A DNA stretch of 38,006 bases from Caldilineaceae bacterium (lineage in GTDB: Bacteria > Chloroflexota > Anaerolineae > Caldilineales > Caldilineaceae): NCBI GenBank assembly GCA_026645575.1, contig JAPKMW010000105.1, positions 1 through 38,006 of the forward strand, read 5' to 3'. Position 1 is the first letter of the stretch, and the number at the start of each line of letters is the position of its first letter. Below are positions 1 through 8,800 of this stretch, piece by piece. A program made the translations under genes and the position numbers. The notes below the pieces were generated by a model. The model searched no databases. It saw only the letters and a list, made by a program, of their open reading frames with translations, and was not told the DNA's origin.

Positions 1-60
1 CATGATCCAGATTGCCATGATTCGCCTCATGCTCCGCCGTCTCGCTCGTTCTTGACCTTT

Positions 61-1524
61 TCAGACAGATTCTAAGATCCCGATCTCATCTGTACCTGAA
101 GTATCCACTTGCACATTCAAGTTGCCGCCGGCAATGTCGCCGGAAGCGCGAATCAGGCGTGTCAGCGGGATGGTAATGCGATTGGCCAGGTAGAGACCCA
201 CAATGATGACAACCAAAATCACCAAAATGATCCAAAGACCCAGTTGGAATCGATAATCATTGGCGATCCGAATAAAGAGGGTGCGGGGCAAGGCGGCGCC
301 GTAAAAGCCCAACGTGGCGCCGCGACTGGTGCGCCAGATGCCCAAAATTTCATGATAATCACTGCTGCCAGCGGTGATCTTGCGCACCAGGCTAAAGCGC
401 TCCTGTTTTTGCACCATGTCGCCTAGCTCTGCAGGCGCTAGGGCCGGAGGCATGGCAACCGCGGCTAAGGTGGAATCAACGGCATCACCTTGCTGATTAT
501 AGAAAGTCACATTCGCCAGCACGCCTTGTTTGATGGTGTTGGCAAGGTGGGTAACGTCACGCCCCACCAACAACAGGCCCACAGTCGTTTGGTATTGATC
601 GGTGAGTGGGCCGGCGACATACAAATATTGGCGCCCCTGATGGCGAAAGAGACCGGCATGACGTTTGTAGTTACCGGTAGCGCTCTGTTGCAATGCATCC
701 TGGACAAAAGCGGCGCCGGCAAAGGAAACACCGGTCAACGCCTGGTAGATCGTTGGTTGGTCGCCATGCCGCAAGGAGAGCAAGGCGTCGTTGTTCTCGG
801 CGGCAATAAAATCCACAGCATCGATGCCGTCATTGATCACAGCCGGCAATACCAGGCGGCGTAAGGCTTCGGCATCTCCCTCCATCACCGCTTCGGCGAC
901 ACCGGCGGTAAAAGCCAACGTGCGCCAGCTTGTCAAGAGGGCGCGTTCCTCTTGCACCATGCGGTCGGCGGTCATCATACCGGCATCGACTAATTGGCGC
1001 TGGAAGCGTTCCTCCATGGTGGCAACCACCAATTGATTCATCATCAAGAGGCCAATGACGACGACAATCAAGGACAATAGCAGGTAAGGTAAGATAATTT
1101 TGAAACGCACGGGGAAACGGACCGGCGGCGGTGGGGCGACTAGTTGGCTCAACCCTAAGGTTTGGGCTTGGTAGCTTGGCACTTGGAGTAGTGCCTGCTC
1201 AATGCGTTCGATGGTCAGGGGTTTCGGTAAGAGCAAACGAATGCCATATTGGGTATATGGGCTTTTACTACTGTCCGCTGGCGCCGTCACCACCCCAACT
1301 AAATGGGCTTGCGGGTGCTTTTCGCGAATATTGCGCGCCAGCCGCTGCCAGGCGCCGGCTGGCTCATGAAGATCAAGAAAGACGAGATCAAAGGGTTGTT
1401 CGGCGAGCAATGCATGAACTTGCACTCGATTTTCGGCCAGCCAGTAGCGCATGTTGTGCGTCTCGCAGAACGCAGCAACTTGTTGGGCATCGCGAAATTC
1501 AGAAAGAAGAATCAGAACCTGCAT
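61..1524 (-). CDS. Membrane signalling protein (receiver-like, extracellular sensor, HAMP), frame broken in HAMP
   Basis: From the ATG at 1524 the protein has a receiver-like domain (residues 1-115). It has Asp51 in FDLVFLDLHEP and Lys101 in LLPKPLT, but the usual N-terminal acidic pair is reduced to SE. A proline-rich linker, a membrane segment (about 142-164), an extracellular Cache-like sensor region, a second membrane segment (about 430-453) and a HAMP domain follow. The frame stops right after DEIGILESV, where HAMP normally continues with FNxM. An upstream TTG at 1542 has a GAGAGA six bases before it and could be the real start. Reading on in the other frames gives NLSEKVKNER and then SETAEHEANHGNLDH. 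These look like the rest of HAMP and the lead-in to a GGDEF-type domain, so two small indels may have broken a longer gene. It lies downstream of the mnmA cluster. The family assignment is inferred from architecture. Confidence 0.6.
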   Translation of the reverse strand: MQVLILLSEFRDAQQVAAFCETHNMRYWLAENRVQVHALLAEQPFDLVFLDLHEPAGAWQRLARNIREKHPQAHLVGVVTAPADSSKSPYTQYGIRLLLPKPLTIERIEQALLQVPSYQAQTLGLSQLVAPPPPVRFPVRFKIILPYLLLSLIVVVIGLLMMNQLVVATMEERFQRQLVDAGMMTADRMVQEERALLTSWRTLAFTAGVAEAVMEGDAEALRRLVLPAVINDGIDAVDFIAAENNDALLSLRHGDQPTIYQALTGVSFAGAAFVQDALQQSATGNYKRHAGLFRHQGRQYLYVAGPLTDQYQTTVGLLLVGRDVTHLANTIKQGVLANVTFYNQQGDAVDSTLAAVAMPPALAPAELGDMVQKQERFSLVRKITAGSSDYHEILGIWRTSRGATLGFYGAALPRTLFIRIANDYRFQLGLWIILVILVVIIVGLYLANRITIPLTRLIRASGDIAGGNLNVQVDTSGTDEIGILESV

Positions 1525-1659
1525 AGTGTGATGGGTGTGCAATCGGTTTCTCTCGCGTACGGCGTTGCAAGGCGCGCTAGATCGCTTAACGACGGGACGG
1601 GCTTGGCAAATGCACTCAAGTTGCCAAAACTTGACTGTTTTCTTAATGAAACAGGCGCA

Positions 1660-1956
1660 TTATCGACGTTTGGGTTTGAGATCAGCAGTGAGAGATTGCA
1701 CAGTACGTCGAATGCCAACTAGGGTACGGCTGGTTTTCACCACCGGATCGACAACCGTGTCGCTCACAAAGGTTGTCGTTCCGCGCACGGTATTGACTGT
1801 TTCTTGCGCATCGGTGAGAATGGGTTTAATTTCGGTTTGCACCATTTTGATCAAACGCCAGATCTGCCAGACCAGAACGCCGAGCAAAAGGCCAATAATA
1901 ATACTTTGTATGGCAATAATAATAATGGCAATGTCACGAATCGTTGCGGCAACCAT
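1660..1956 (-). CDS. DUF948-like single-pass membrane protein
   Basis: About 98 residues. The chosen ATG at 1956 is preceded by GAGGAATTC, a good ribosome site; the longer frame back to 2028 runs through a repeat and has no such site. One hydrophobic segment (about residues 5-30, IAIIIIAIQSIIIGLLLGVLVW) is followed by an amphipathic helical tail (EIKPILTDAQETVNTVRGTTTFVSDTVVDPVV) and a basic end (KPKRR). This is the usual layout of small DUF948/YtxG-like envelope proteins, whose role is unclear. It follows the mnmA pair on the same strand after a repeat-bearing gap. Confidence 0.6.
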   Translation of the reverse strand: MVAATIRDIAIIIIAIQSIIIGLLLGVLVWQIWRLIKMVQTEIKPILTDAQETVNTVRGTTTFVSDTVVDPVVKTSRTLVGIRRTVQSLTADLKPKRR

Positions 1957-1981
1957 GAATTCCTCATTCAATAATGTGAGA

Positions 1982-2029
1982 TTTGGGCGGTGGTTGGTTT
2001 GGGCGGTGGTTGAGCCTGTCGAAACCACC
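1982..2029. repeat. 16-bp direct repeat plus GGTGGTT hairpin
   Basis: TTTGGGCGGTGGTTG occurs twice, at 1982-1996 and 1998-2012. The second copy runs into GAGCCTGTCGA and the inverted copy AACCACC, so 2005-2011 and 2023-2029 form a 7-bp stem. The core GAGCCTGTCGAAA resembles a string near the stop codon of the gene at 20669-21772 (CTTCGACAAGCCTGTCGG on the minus strand), so it may be a dispersed repeat. It sits just after the stop codon of the small membrane protein. Confidence 0.6.
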
Positions 2030-2031
2030 CC

Positions 2032-2292
2032 TCACGGCCCAACCAACCGGGCAACCGCCATCAAAAGCCAGGCGCCCAGTGATGCCTCCAGCAGATGCAA
2101 TTGCCCGATTTGCCAGAGGGGCATTGCCGTCAACAAGCCGACGGCCTGCCCAAAGCCAAAACCCATAAAGGCCATCAACAGGCTAATCCAGAGATCGCGC
2201 CCGTTGCGCCCAAGCCAAAGGTGCAATAAAGCGGCATAGCCCAAGCAAAAGAGGCTGCCAAGCAGCAAGGCCGGTGGCACATCAGCAATCAT
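2032..2292 (-). CDS. Small hydrophobic membrane protein, unknown function
   Basis: 86 residues. Its ATG overlaps the mnmA stop codon as ATGA (2289-2292), so it is translationally coupled to mnmA. It is mostly hydrophobic with three likely membrane segments: [43 protein letters not shown], and a third toward [16 protein letters not shown]. No family is recognised. Small membrane ORFs next to mnmA are seen in relatives of this phylum, but no function follows from that. Start, stop and coupling are clear; the function is unknown. Confidence 0.7.
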   Translation of the reverse strand: MIADVPPALLLGSLFCLGYAALLHLWLGRNGRDLWISLLMAFMGFGFGQAVGLLTAMPLWQIGQLHLLEASLGAWLLMAVARLVGP

Positions 2293-3389
2293 CGGGCAAT
2301 AATGCCCCCGCCCAAACAGAGATCTGCCAAATAAAAGACCGCCCCCTGACCGGGTGTGATATCGCGCAAGGGTTCGTCAAAGACGACAGTGACATCCCCA
2401 TTGGCTTGCGGCCATAAGGTGCAGGGCAGCGCTTGCGCGCGATAACGAATTTTACACTGAGCGCGCAACCCATCTTCCGGAGGCGTATCGAGCGTCCAGT
2501 TGATCCGGGTCGCCGTCAACTCGCTTCGCCCCAATTCGGCGGCTGTGCCAACCACCAGGCGATTACTCATATGATCCAGTTCCAGCACAAAGAGTGGCTC
2601 ACTGGCCCCGCTGATGCCCAAGCCCTTGCGCTGGCCGATGGTATAGCCAGGCAAGCCCTGGTGTTCGCCATAGCTTCGCCCCTGGCGATCCACAATCGGG
2701 CCGGGGCGCATGGCATCAGTTGTCCAATCGCGCAGGAAGCGGCGGTAATCATCATCAAAGATAAAGCAGAGATCCATCGAATCATGCTTGCTGGCAATGG
2801 GTAAACCCCGCGCTGCCGCTAGCTTGCGAATCTCCGGCTTAGGGTAATCGCCCACGGGGAAGAGAACATCGCGCAGTTCTTCTTGCCCCATGACGCTGAG
2901 GACATAGCTCTGATCCTTCTGCTCGTCCACGGCCTTGAGCAGATGCACCGTACCGTCGGGCAAGTGGCGCAGGCGCGCATAATGGCCGGTGGCTAAATAG
3001 TCCGCCCCCAGCTTGCGCGCATAGTTGAGCAGGTAATCAAAACGAATGTGGCGATTGCACTCGATGCAGGGATTGGGCGTTAGTCCGGCGCTGTATCCCT
3101 CGATAAAGAAGTCAACCACCTGCTGTTTGAAGGGCTGCTCGACATTGATCAAATAAAAAGGAATGCCCAGCTGATCGGCCACTCGGCGCGCGTCATGAAC
3201 GCTCTCCAGGCTACAACATTTGTTGGTCGAGCCTTCACCCTCGCCCATCTCCGCCCAAAGGCGCATCATCACGCCAATACAATGATAGCCTTGTTCAACC
3301 AGGAGCGCTGCAGCCACAGAACTATCGACACCCCCGCTCATTGCCACGACGACGGTCGTGTCGGCAGGGCTTTTTCCTTGCTTCTGCAT
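2289..3389 (-). CDS. mnmA: tRNA-specific 2-thiouridylase MnmA
   Basis: 366 residues, the normal family length. MnmA activates U34 of tRNA Lys, Glu and Gln with ATP and inserts sulfur delivered by a relay or directly by a cysteine desulfurase. The PP-loop SGGVDSS lies at residues 18-24. The two catalytic cysteines of the family are matched by Cys111 (NPCIECN) and Cys208 (DSMDLCFI). The tRNA-binding and adenylation motifs ATGHYAR, KDQSYVL and [19 protein letters not shown] are intact. An extra CCS motif near residues 58-60 is common in MnmA proteins from this part of the tree. It heads a coupled pair with the small membrane gene. The ribosome site before the ATG is weak. The promoter region upstream holds an unusual TTACAA array. 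Confidence 0.95.
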   Translation of the reverse strand: MQKQGKSPADTTVVVAMSGGVDSSVAAALLVEQGYHCIGVMMRLWAEMGEGEGSTNKCCSLESVHDARRVADQLGIPFYLINVEQPFKQQVVDFFIEGYSAGLTPNPCIECNRHIRFDYLLNYARKLGADYLATGHYARLRHLPDGTVHLLKAVDEQKDQSYVLSVMGQEELRDVLFPVGDYPKPEIRKLAAARGLPIASKHDSMDLCFIFDDDYRRFLRDWTTDAMRPGPIVDRQGRSYGEHQGLPGYTIGQRKGLGISGASEPLFVLELDHMSNRLVVGTAAELGRSELTATRINWTLDTPPEDGLRAQCKIRYRAQALPCTLWPQANGDVTVVFDEPLRDITPGQGAVFYLADLCLGGGIIAR

Positions 3390-3541
3390 GATGGTTTACT
3401 TTGCCAGCGATTCACATAACAACTGCGCACGCGCACGCTGTTTGCACGCTACGAGAAAATGCGCAGATTTCTGTGCCTATTGTACACGAAAAATCGATTT
3501 CTGGCTACTAAGCCACCATACACTTTTAATTTGCAGATTGC

Positions 3542-3589
3542 TTACAATTTTTGTAGAATTACAAACTTGGTTAACTTACAAAATTGTAA
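3542..3589. promoter_or_regulatory. Array of TTACAA/TTGTAA half-sites upstream of mnmA
   Basis: TTACAA starts at 3542, 3559 and 3576, exactly 17 bp apart. The inverted partners TTGTAG (3551-3556) and TTGTAA (3584-3589) follow two of the copies. The last pair makes the near-palindrome TTACAAAATTGTAA. The region is AT-rich in a GC-rich genome and lies 150-200 bp upstream of mnmA. This is the pattern expected for a multi-site operator, but the binding protein is unknown. The rest of 3390-3683 shows no gene; a TACAAT on the minus strand (3479-3484) is a weak -10 candidate for mnmA. Confidence 0.4.
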
Positions 3590-3683
3590 ATATCCCAACG
3601 GCATTAGACTGTGTCGTGGCTAGACGCTTTATTGTTTGACAAATAAAACCCCGCCGTACCTACTATACTGAAATCAAATTGAG

Positions 3684-3722
3684 AAGCGGATTTATTGTAG
3701 GCGCCTACGATAAATCCGGCTT
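3684..3722. repeat. 39-bp fold-back palindrome after the nitroreductase-like gene
   Basis: The arms AAGCGGATTTAT and ATAAATCCGGCTT flank the perfect palindrome GTAGGCGCCTAC, so almost the whole 39 bp folds back with practically no loop. It lies 27 bp past the stop codon of the minus-strand gene at 3749. A run of T is absent on the minus strand, so it is not a standard intrinsic terminator. It could end transcription or protect an mRNA 3' end. Confidence 0.55.
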
Positions 3723-3748
3723 TCATGGTGACTTGAATGCGACCTGCC

Positions 3749-5116
3749 CTATTCCCGTACCCGCAAACGCTGCTCTTGTGGCAAGGCCGCATAGGTGGCT
3801 CGCTGCGTTTCGCTGAGCGCGTCCCGTTGATAGAAGCGTTCATAGAACTCAGCATCAACATGGGTCGCCTGATAGCCCAGAATCGTGCGGAAGGGGGCGG
3901 CGTAGGCGGGGAAGCGCTCATAACGTTGGTAGACATATTCACAGTAGGCAATCGTCGCCGCAATGGCGGCTTCGCTGGGCGCGGGGATCTGTTGGCTGGC
4001 GCCTTGGGGATCGCGCCAGCCGCTGTTGGCAGCGCCGCCCCGGAAGATCCCTTGTGGGCCAAACTTGTATTCGACAAACGCCTGGACCGCCGCCGTCATC
4101 GTTGGGTAATAGGGCGGGCAGAAAGGCTTGAGCAGCACCTCGCCCTCCCGCTCCAAGCCCTGAACAATCGGCAACATCGTCTCTTTGCCCAACAGCCGCG
4201 CGATCAGGCTGGCCCACCTCGGCGCGCCCAAGTAGCGACTGGCCGCCATCTTCCCCATACGAAAGTCGAGCGCCTGGAACCAGCCCCATTCATGGCGGGC
4301 GAAGTTGGGAAAACCGCCCAACCCCAGTGCCTGCGCCATCAACGCAATATTTTGTAAGACCATCCCTTGTTCCACCGCCAGCGCTTCGGCCAGGGACATC
4401 TCAATCGCCTGGATTGTGCCAAGCCGCCCGGTCCCCGTATCAGCCAGATGCCCGCCTTTGCTGCGCCCAAAGCGTCCAACCCCCGCTGGCTGAAAGTTGT
4501 TACGTTCATCCAGCATAAACAGCCCCATCGTCTCATCAAACGCTTCGAGAATGGCATTGATATAGATGGCGGTCATCTCGTTGATGGGCAGGAAATAGCT
4601 GCTGCCCGCCGCATAGAGCGACCACTGGTTGATATTGAAATTATACCCCGGCTGCACCGGCGGCGCCGCCCGCCCCGCCTTGATCTTTACCCGACTGCGG
4701 CGATAGAGTTCGATCAACTCCCCTTGTTGCGCCAACGCCACTAATTCACGAAATTCCGCCGGCGCAAAATCCTGTGGACGCTTGAGTAAGTAGGTCGCTT
4801 CGTCGTTAGTGACAACGACGGAAACGGTATTGATTGCATCCGGGCTGGCGACCGTGCGCCCCAATAGACCCGCCAACATCTGTCCACCGTGACCCTTGCC
4901 ATAGGCCAGATCAGCCAGGGCATAGCCGGTGACGCCGCACGCAGCAAAGGCCAGTGCGGCCTCTTCCGCTTCGGTCAACGGTGTAGGTGCGTGGCGGCTG
5001 GTGTAGGTGAAGGGGCCGCTGGTGATTTTCATACCAGGTGCAAAGCGTCGCGACCGCCGCCCACGTAGCAGCGCCGTAAAGTGATGAGCCGCCGACGGCA
5101 GAGGGTGGTTGCTCAT
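3749..5116 (-). CDS. Divergent nitroreductase-family protein
   Basis: 455 residues, starting at an ATG with a strong AGGAG eight bases upstream. Two parts suggest the FMN-binding nitroreductase fold. An N-terminal TALLRGRRSRRFAPG resembles the RRSxRxF phosphate-binding start. A later segment, AVEQGMVLQNIALMAQALGLGGFP, matches the helix in which the family has Q/E-x-x-x-L-x-A-x-x-LGLG. It is about twice the usual 200-residue length, and the long C-terminal part (from about 270) is not recognised. No signal peptide or membrane segment is seen, so it is likely cytoplasmic. The substrate is unknown. The gene stands alone on the minus strand with fold-back elements on both sides. The family call is moderate; a specific enzyme function is not supported. 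Confidence 0.55.
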   Translation of the reverse strand: MSNHPLPSAAHHFTALLRGRRSRRFAPGMKITSGPFTYTSRHAPTPLTEAEEAALAFAACGVTGYALADLAYGKGHGGQMLAGLLGRTVASPDAINTVSVVVTNDEATYLLKRPQDFAPAEFRELVALAQQGELIELYRRSRVKIKAGRAAPPVQPGYNFNINQWSLYAAGSSYFLPINEMTAIYINAILEAFDETMGLFMLDERNNFQPAGVGRFGRSKGGHLADTGTGRLGTIQAIEMSLAEALAVEQGMVLQNIALMAQALGLGGFPNFARHEWGWFQALDFRMGKMAASRYLGAPRWASLIARLLGKETMLPIVQGLEREGEVLLKPFCPPYYPTMTAAVQAFVEYKFGPQGIFRGGAANSGWRDPQGASQQIPAPSEAAIAATIAYCEYVYQRYERFPAYAAPFRTILGYQATHVDAEFYERFYQRDALSETQRATYAALPQEQRLRVRE

Positions 5117-5186
5117 GGTGATACTCCTTTGTTAATGCCTCATCTGGATCAAGGTAGCGGTTCTCTCTAAACCGAGAAGGATCGCT

Positions 5187-5243
5187 TGTCACCCTGAAAG
5201 GGTCTTCCGGTTATTGTAGCCAGAAGACCCTTTCAGGGTGACA
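5187..5243. repeat. Perfect 21-bp inverted repeat (hairpin)
   Basis: TGTCACCCTGAAAGGGTCTTC at 5187-5207 (written here in two parts: TGTCACCCTG, AAAGGGTCTTC) is exactly inverted at 5223-5243. The 15-bp spacer extends the stem by two more pairs with one mismatch. It lies about 70 bp upstream of the nitroreductase-like start codon. No gene is present. It resembles a REP-type palindromic unit. Confidence 0.75.
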
Positions 5244-5252
5244 GACGAGTCA

Positions 5253-5373
5253 CTAGTGCGGATTTAACAGAGTCGTTTGCCAATCATCTTCCGGGAAGCT
5301 TGGACGCTAGCATGAACTGAACGGTAGAAGCTTCCCGGAAGATTGCAAAGTAAGTTTGTTAATGCTGCACTAG
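5253..5373. mobile_element. 121-bp MITE-like element with long imperfect terminal inverted repeats
   Basis: The ends CTAGTGC (5253-5259) and GCACTAG (5367-5373) are inverted. Inside them the arms keep pairing through TTAACA/TGTTAA, TTTGC/GCAAA and AATC/GATT. They end in a perfect 16-bp block, ATCTTCCGGGAAGCTT (5286-5301), matched at 5328-5343. Each arm is about 50 bp and the centre is 26 bp. There is no coding capacity. The shape fits a miniature inverted-repeat element, but no clear target-site duplication was found. Confidence 0.5.
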
Positions 5374-5866
5374 GTTCTCTGAGAATCCTTAGCTTGATGA
5401 CGATGGGTAGCCGGTTTCGATGCCTGGACAGTTACGGGCATCGCCAGAATATTTGATAAATGAATTATGCCCCTGAAAGAGATCACAAGCCAGACCAAAA
5501 AGTGTTCACTTTCTACTCACTAGCCGTCAGGAACCCAGCACATTTCATGCGTATTCATTGTGATCTAAGACACAGGACGCCTATGCGGCAAGACATTTGT
5601 CGCTCGATTCGGCGGCGCGATGATGGCATAATTGAACGAACACCCACATTGCCCTAATGCGTCATCATTGTCGCCTGTCACTGCTCCTCATTGCCGCCCC
5701 AACGCGCGTTCGTTTCAAACGCAACTGCAATTTTTTGTTCATGTGTAGAAAGAAAGTCGTTCGTCCCAATTTAGTCGCATGGTAGTGTATAGCTGGTTGG
5801 TTTTGCAACTGGCCAACTAACGCATTGCCCTGTGCGACCCCAAAGCGAAAGAGAGAGAGAGTACGT
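5374..5866. other. Non-coding stretch upstream of the giant gene
   Basis: Short frames here lack ribosome sites and family features. The 3' part should carry the promoter of the giant secreted protein. TATAGC near 5789 is a possible -10, but no convincing -35 box pairs with it. The string TGTTCACTTTC near 5505 recurs near 17945, also in an intergenic region. Confidence 0.4.
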
Positions 5867-8800
5867 ATGAAGCTTGACTCATGGTTAAAGCGAAACAAGG
5901 ATCACCCTGATCAACAACGGCGTCCTATCATCGGCGCGGTGTTGGTCACTTTGTGCAGTTTGGCCCTGTTGCTTGCCGGTCTTCTCTGGAGCGCACCGGT
6001 GCAGGCGCAGGATCAATCACCGATCGTCATCACCAAGCGCGCCTCTGTCGAGGAAGCGCAAGTGGATGATACGATTGGCTATGTGATTGAAATTGTGAAC
6101 AATGGCAACACGGACTCCGGGCCATTACAGGTCGCGGATCCCTTGCCGGAAGATGTCGCCTTTGTCGATGGCTCGCTGAAGTTTACTAAAGGCGAAGCGG
6201 CGGTTGACGCCCAAACGCGCACCATCCGCTGGGGCGGCGGCTTAAAAGCCACCGAAAAAGTTACCATTGAATTTGCCGTGAAGGTGCTGCCGGTCAGAGA
6301 TGTCGCCAAATGCAGCGCCCTGATCATCAACCAGGCCACGGTGGAGGTTGTTCAACCCACCGCCGCAGCGGTGGCGATTGCACCAGCCATCGTGCAGGTC
6401 AAACGCGTCTGCCCCGATCTGGGCGATGCGCCCGACAGCACGAATCATGGCGGCGTGGCGATGACCGCCTACCCCGGCCCGGTGATGGGGCGCTACCCCA
6501 CCGTCTTTGACCCCGCCACCGGTGCGCCACAAGGCCCGCGCCACCGCTTCCCGCGCTCCGATGCTTGGCTCGGCTCCAAGGTGAGTGGTGAACGGGATGC
6601 CGACCTGCTGCCCGATGAAGACCTGACAACCAACCTGCAACCGGGCGCCGATGCCGCCGATCGCGACCGCTATGATGATGGCGTCACCAAGTGGCCGACG
6701 CTCCAACATTGTACGCAGACCGATATGGCTGTGGATGTCAACGTCGTGGGCGGCTTGAAGACCCGCTTCCTCAACGCCTGGATCGACTGGAACCGCGATG
6801 GCGACTGGGAAGACTCCTTCCAATGCCCTGGCGCCATCGTCTCCGAATGGGTGGTGCGCAACTTTGCCACCAATCTGAACAACGGCGTCACCAACGTCCC
6901 CCTGCCCCCCTTTCTGGCCGCTGATTCACCCAATCTGCCGGATAAATTGCGCTGGCTGCGCGTTAGCATTGCCGACCAACCGGCGCCGACCAACGCCAAC
7001 CAACATGCCGACGGCCAAGGGCCGCAATTGGGCTATCGCTTTGGCGAAACCGAAGATTACCTCGTCAAGTTTGAAGCGCCGGCCATGCCCCGCTTGGAGA
7101 TGACCAAACAGGCCGACGTGTCGGTGGTCAGCCCCGGTGGTACGATCGAATACGCGATCACGGTTGTCAACAGCGGCAACGCGCCGGCCAATGGCGTCAA
7201 TGTCATCGACCCCATTCCTGCCGGCACGAGCTATCAGGCCGGCTCGGTCACAGCCAATATCTCCACCGCCACCTATAACAGCAGCCTGAACCGGATTGAA
7301 TGGACGGGTAACATCCCTGCCGGCGGCAGCGTCACCATCAAGTTCAAGGTGCAAGTCTCGCGCGAGATTCCCTGTGATGCCGTGATCCGCAACCGGGCCG
7401 AACTGTTAGAGGCAACCGGCGCCTTCCTCATGGACGCCGTCGCCTTTGTCAAGATCAACTGTCCCGGCCAGCCGATTCTGGACATCAAGAAGGAAGCCAA
7501 CGTTCCTTTTGTCACCCCCGGTGGTGAAATCGAATATACCATTACCGTGGTCAATGGCGGCACCGGCCCCGCGGCCAGCGTCACCATGATCGACCCGATT
7601 CCGGCGGGGACGACCTATGTCGCCGGTACGGTCAACGCCACGGCCCCCACCGCTACCTACAACAGTAGCCTGAACCGGATTGAATGGACGGGCAGCCTGG
7701 GTGTTGGGGGTGTCGTCACCATCAAATTCAAGGTCAAAGTCAGTGAGCAGATCGACTGTGGCGCCATCATTCACAATCGCGCCGGTCTGGTTGGCGCTAA
7801 CAATGAACCAACCTTGATCGCGGCGGTTAGTACACCGGTGGAATGCCCCCGCCCAGTGCTGGAAATGAAAAAGGTGGCTGATGTCGCCACCGTGTTGCCA
7901 GGCGGGCAAATCGAATACACGATTATCATCGCCAACACCGGCAACGGTCCCGCCAATGGTCTCAGCATGATCGACCCGATTCCGGGCGGCACGACCTTTG
8001 TCCCGGCCTCGGAATCTGCCACTGCGGGTAGCGTGGCCTATGACAATGCTAACAACTGGATCAAGTGGACGGGCAACATTCCCGCCGCCAGCAGTGTAAC
8101 CATCAAGTTCAAGGTGCAGGTCGAACAGGGGCGCTGTGACTATCCGGTAGTCAATGTCGCCAAGCTCCTTGACGCCAACGGCGCCGGCATCACCGCCGCT
8201 GAGGCCAAAACGTGGGTTGGCTGCCCCGACAAACCGATCCTGCGCATGGAAAAGAAGGCCAACCCGACCGTGGTTGGGCCGGGCGGCACGATTGAATACA
8301 CCGTCGTGATCTACAATGTCGGTAGTGCACCCGCCGCCAGCGTTACCATGATCGACCCGATCCCCGCCGGCACAACCTTTGTCGCCGGTTCCGAGACAGC
8401 GACCGCGCCAACCGTGGTCTATGACGCCGGCAACAACTGGATCAAGTGGAGCGGCGCTATTCCCGCCAACAGTAGCGTCACCGTCACCTTTAAAGTGAAG
8501 GTCGATGACAAAACTCCCTGCGGCACGCTTATCCACAACCGCGCCGGCATCCTGAGCGATAACACCGGTGTGCCGCCCATTGTGGCCGAAGCCGATGTCA
8601 AGGTCGATTGCGGCGAGCCGAAGCTGGAGATCAAGAAGCGCGCCAACGTCACCCAAACCGGCCCCGGCGGTGTGATTGAATACACCATCGTCATTGCCAA
8701 CAGCGGCACCGGTGCGGCCACGGGCGTCACCATGATCGACCCGATTCCGGCCGGCACAACTTACATGCCTGGTTCGGCCAGCGCCACGGCGCCGACTGTT

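Noticed and set aside
3604..4077. 157-codon minus-strand frame overlapping the nitroreductase-like gene end
   Set aside because: It overlaps a well-supported gene in another frame and reads through a palindrome; its Pro/Ser-rich translation is typical of a shadow.
5460..5657. 65-codon frame in the gap before the giant gene
   Set aside because: No ribosome site, unusual composition and no recognisable features.
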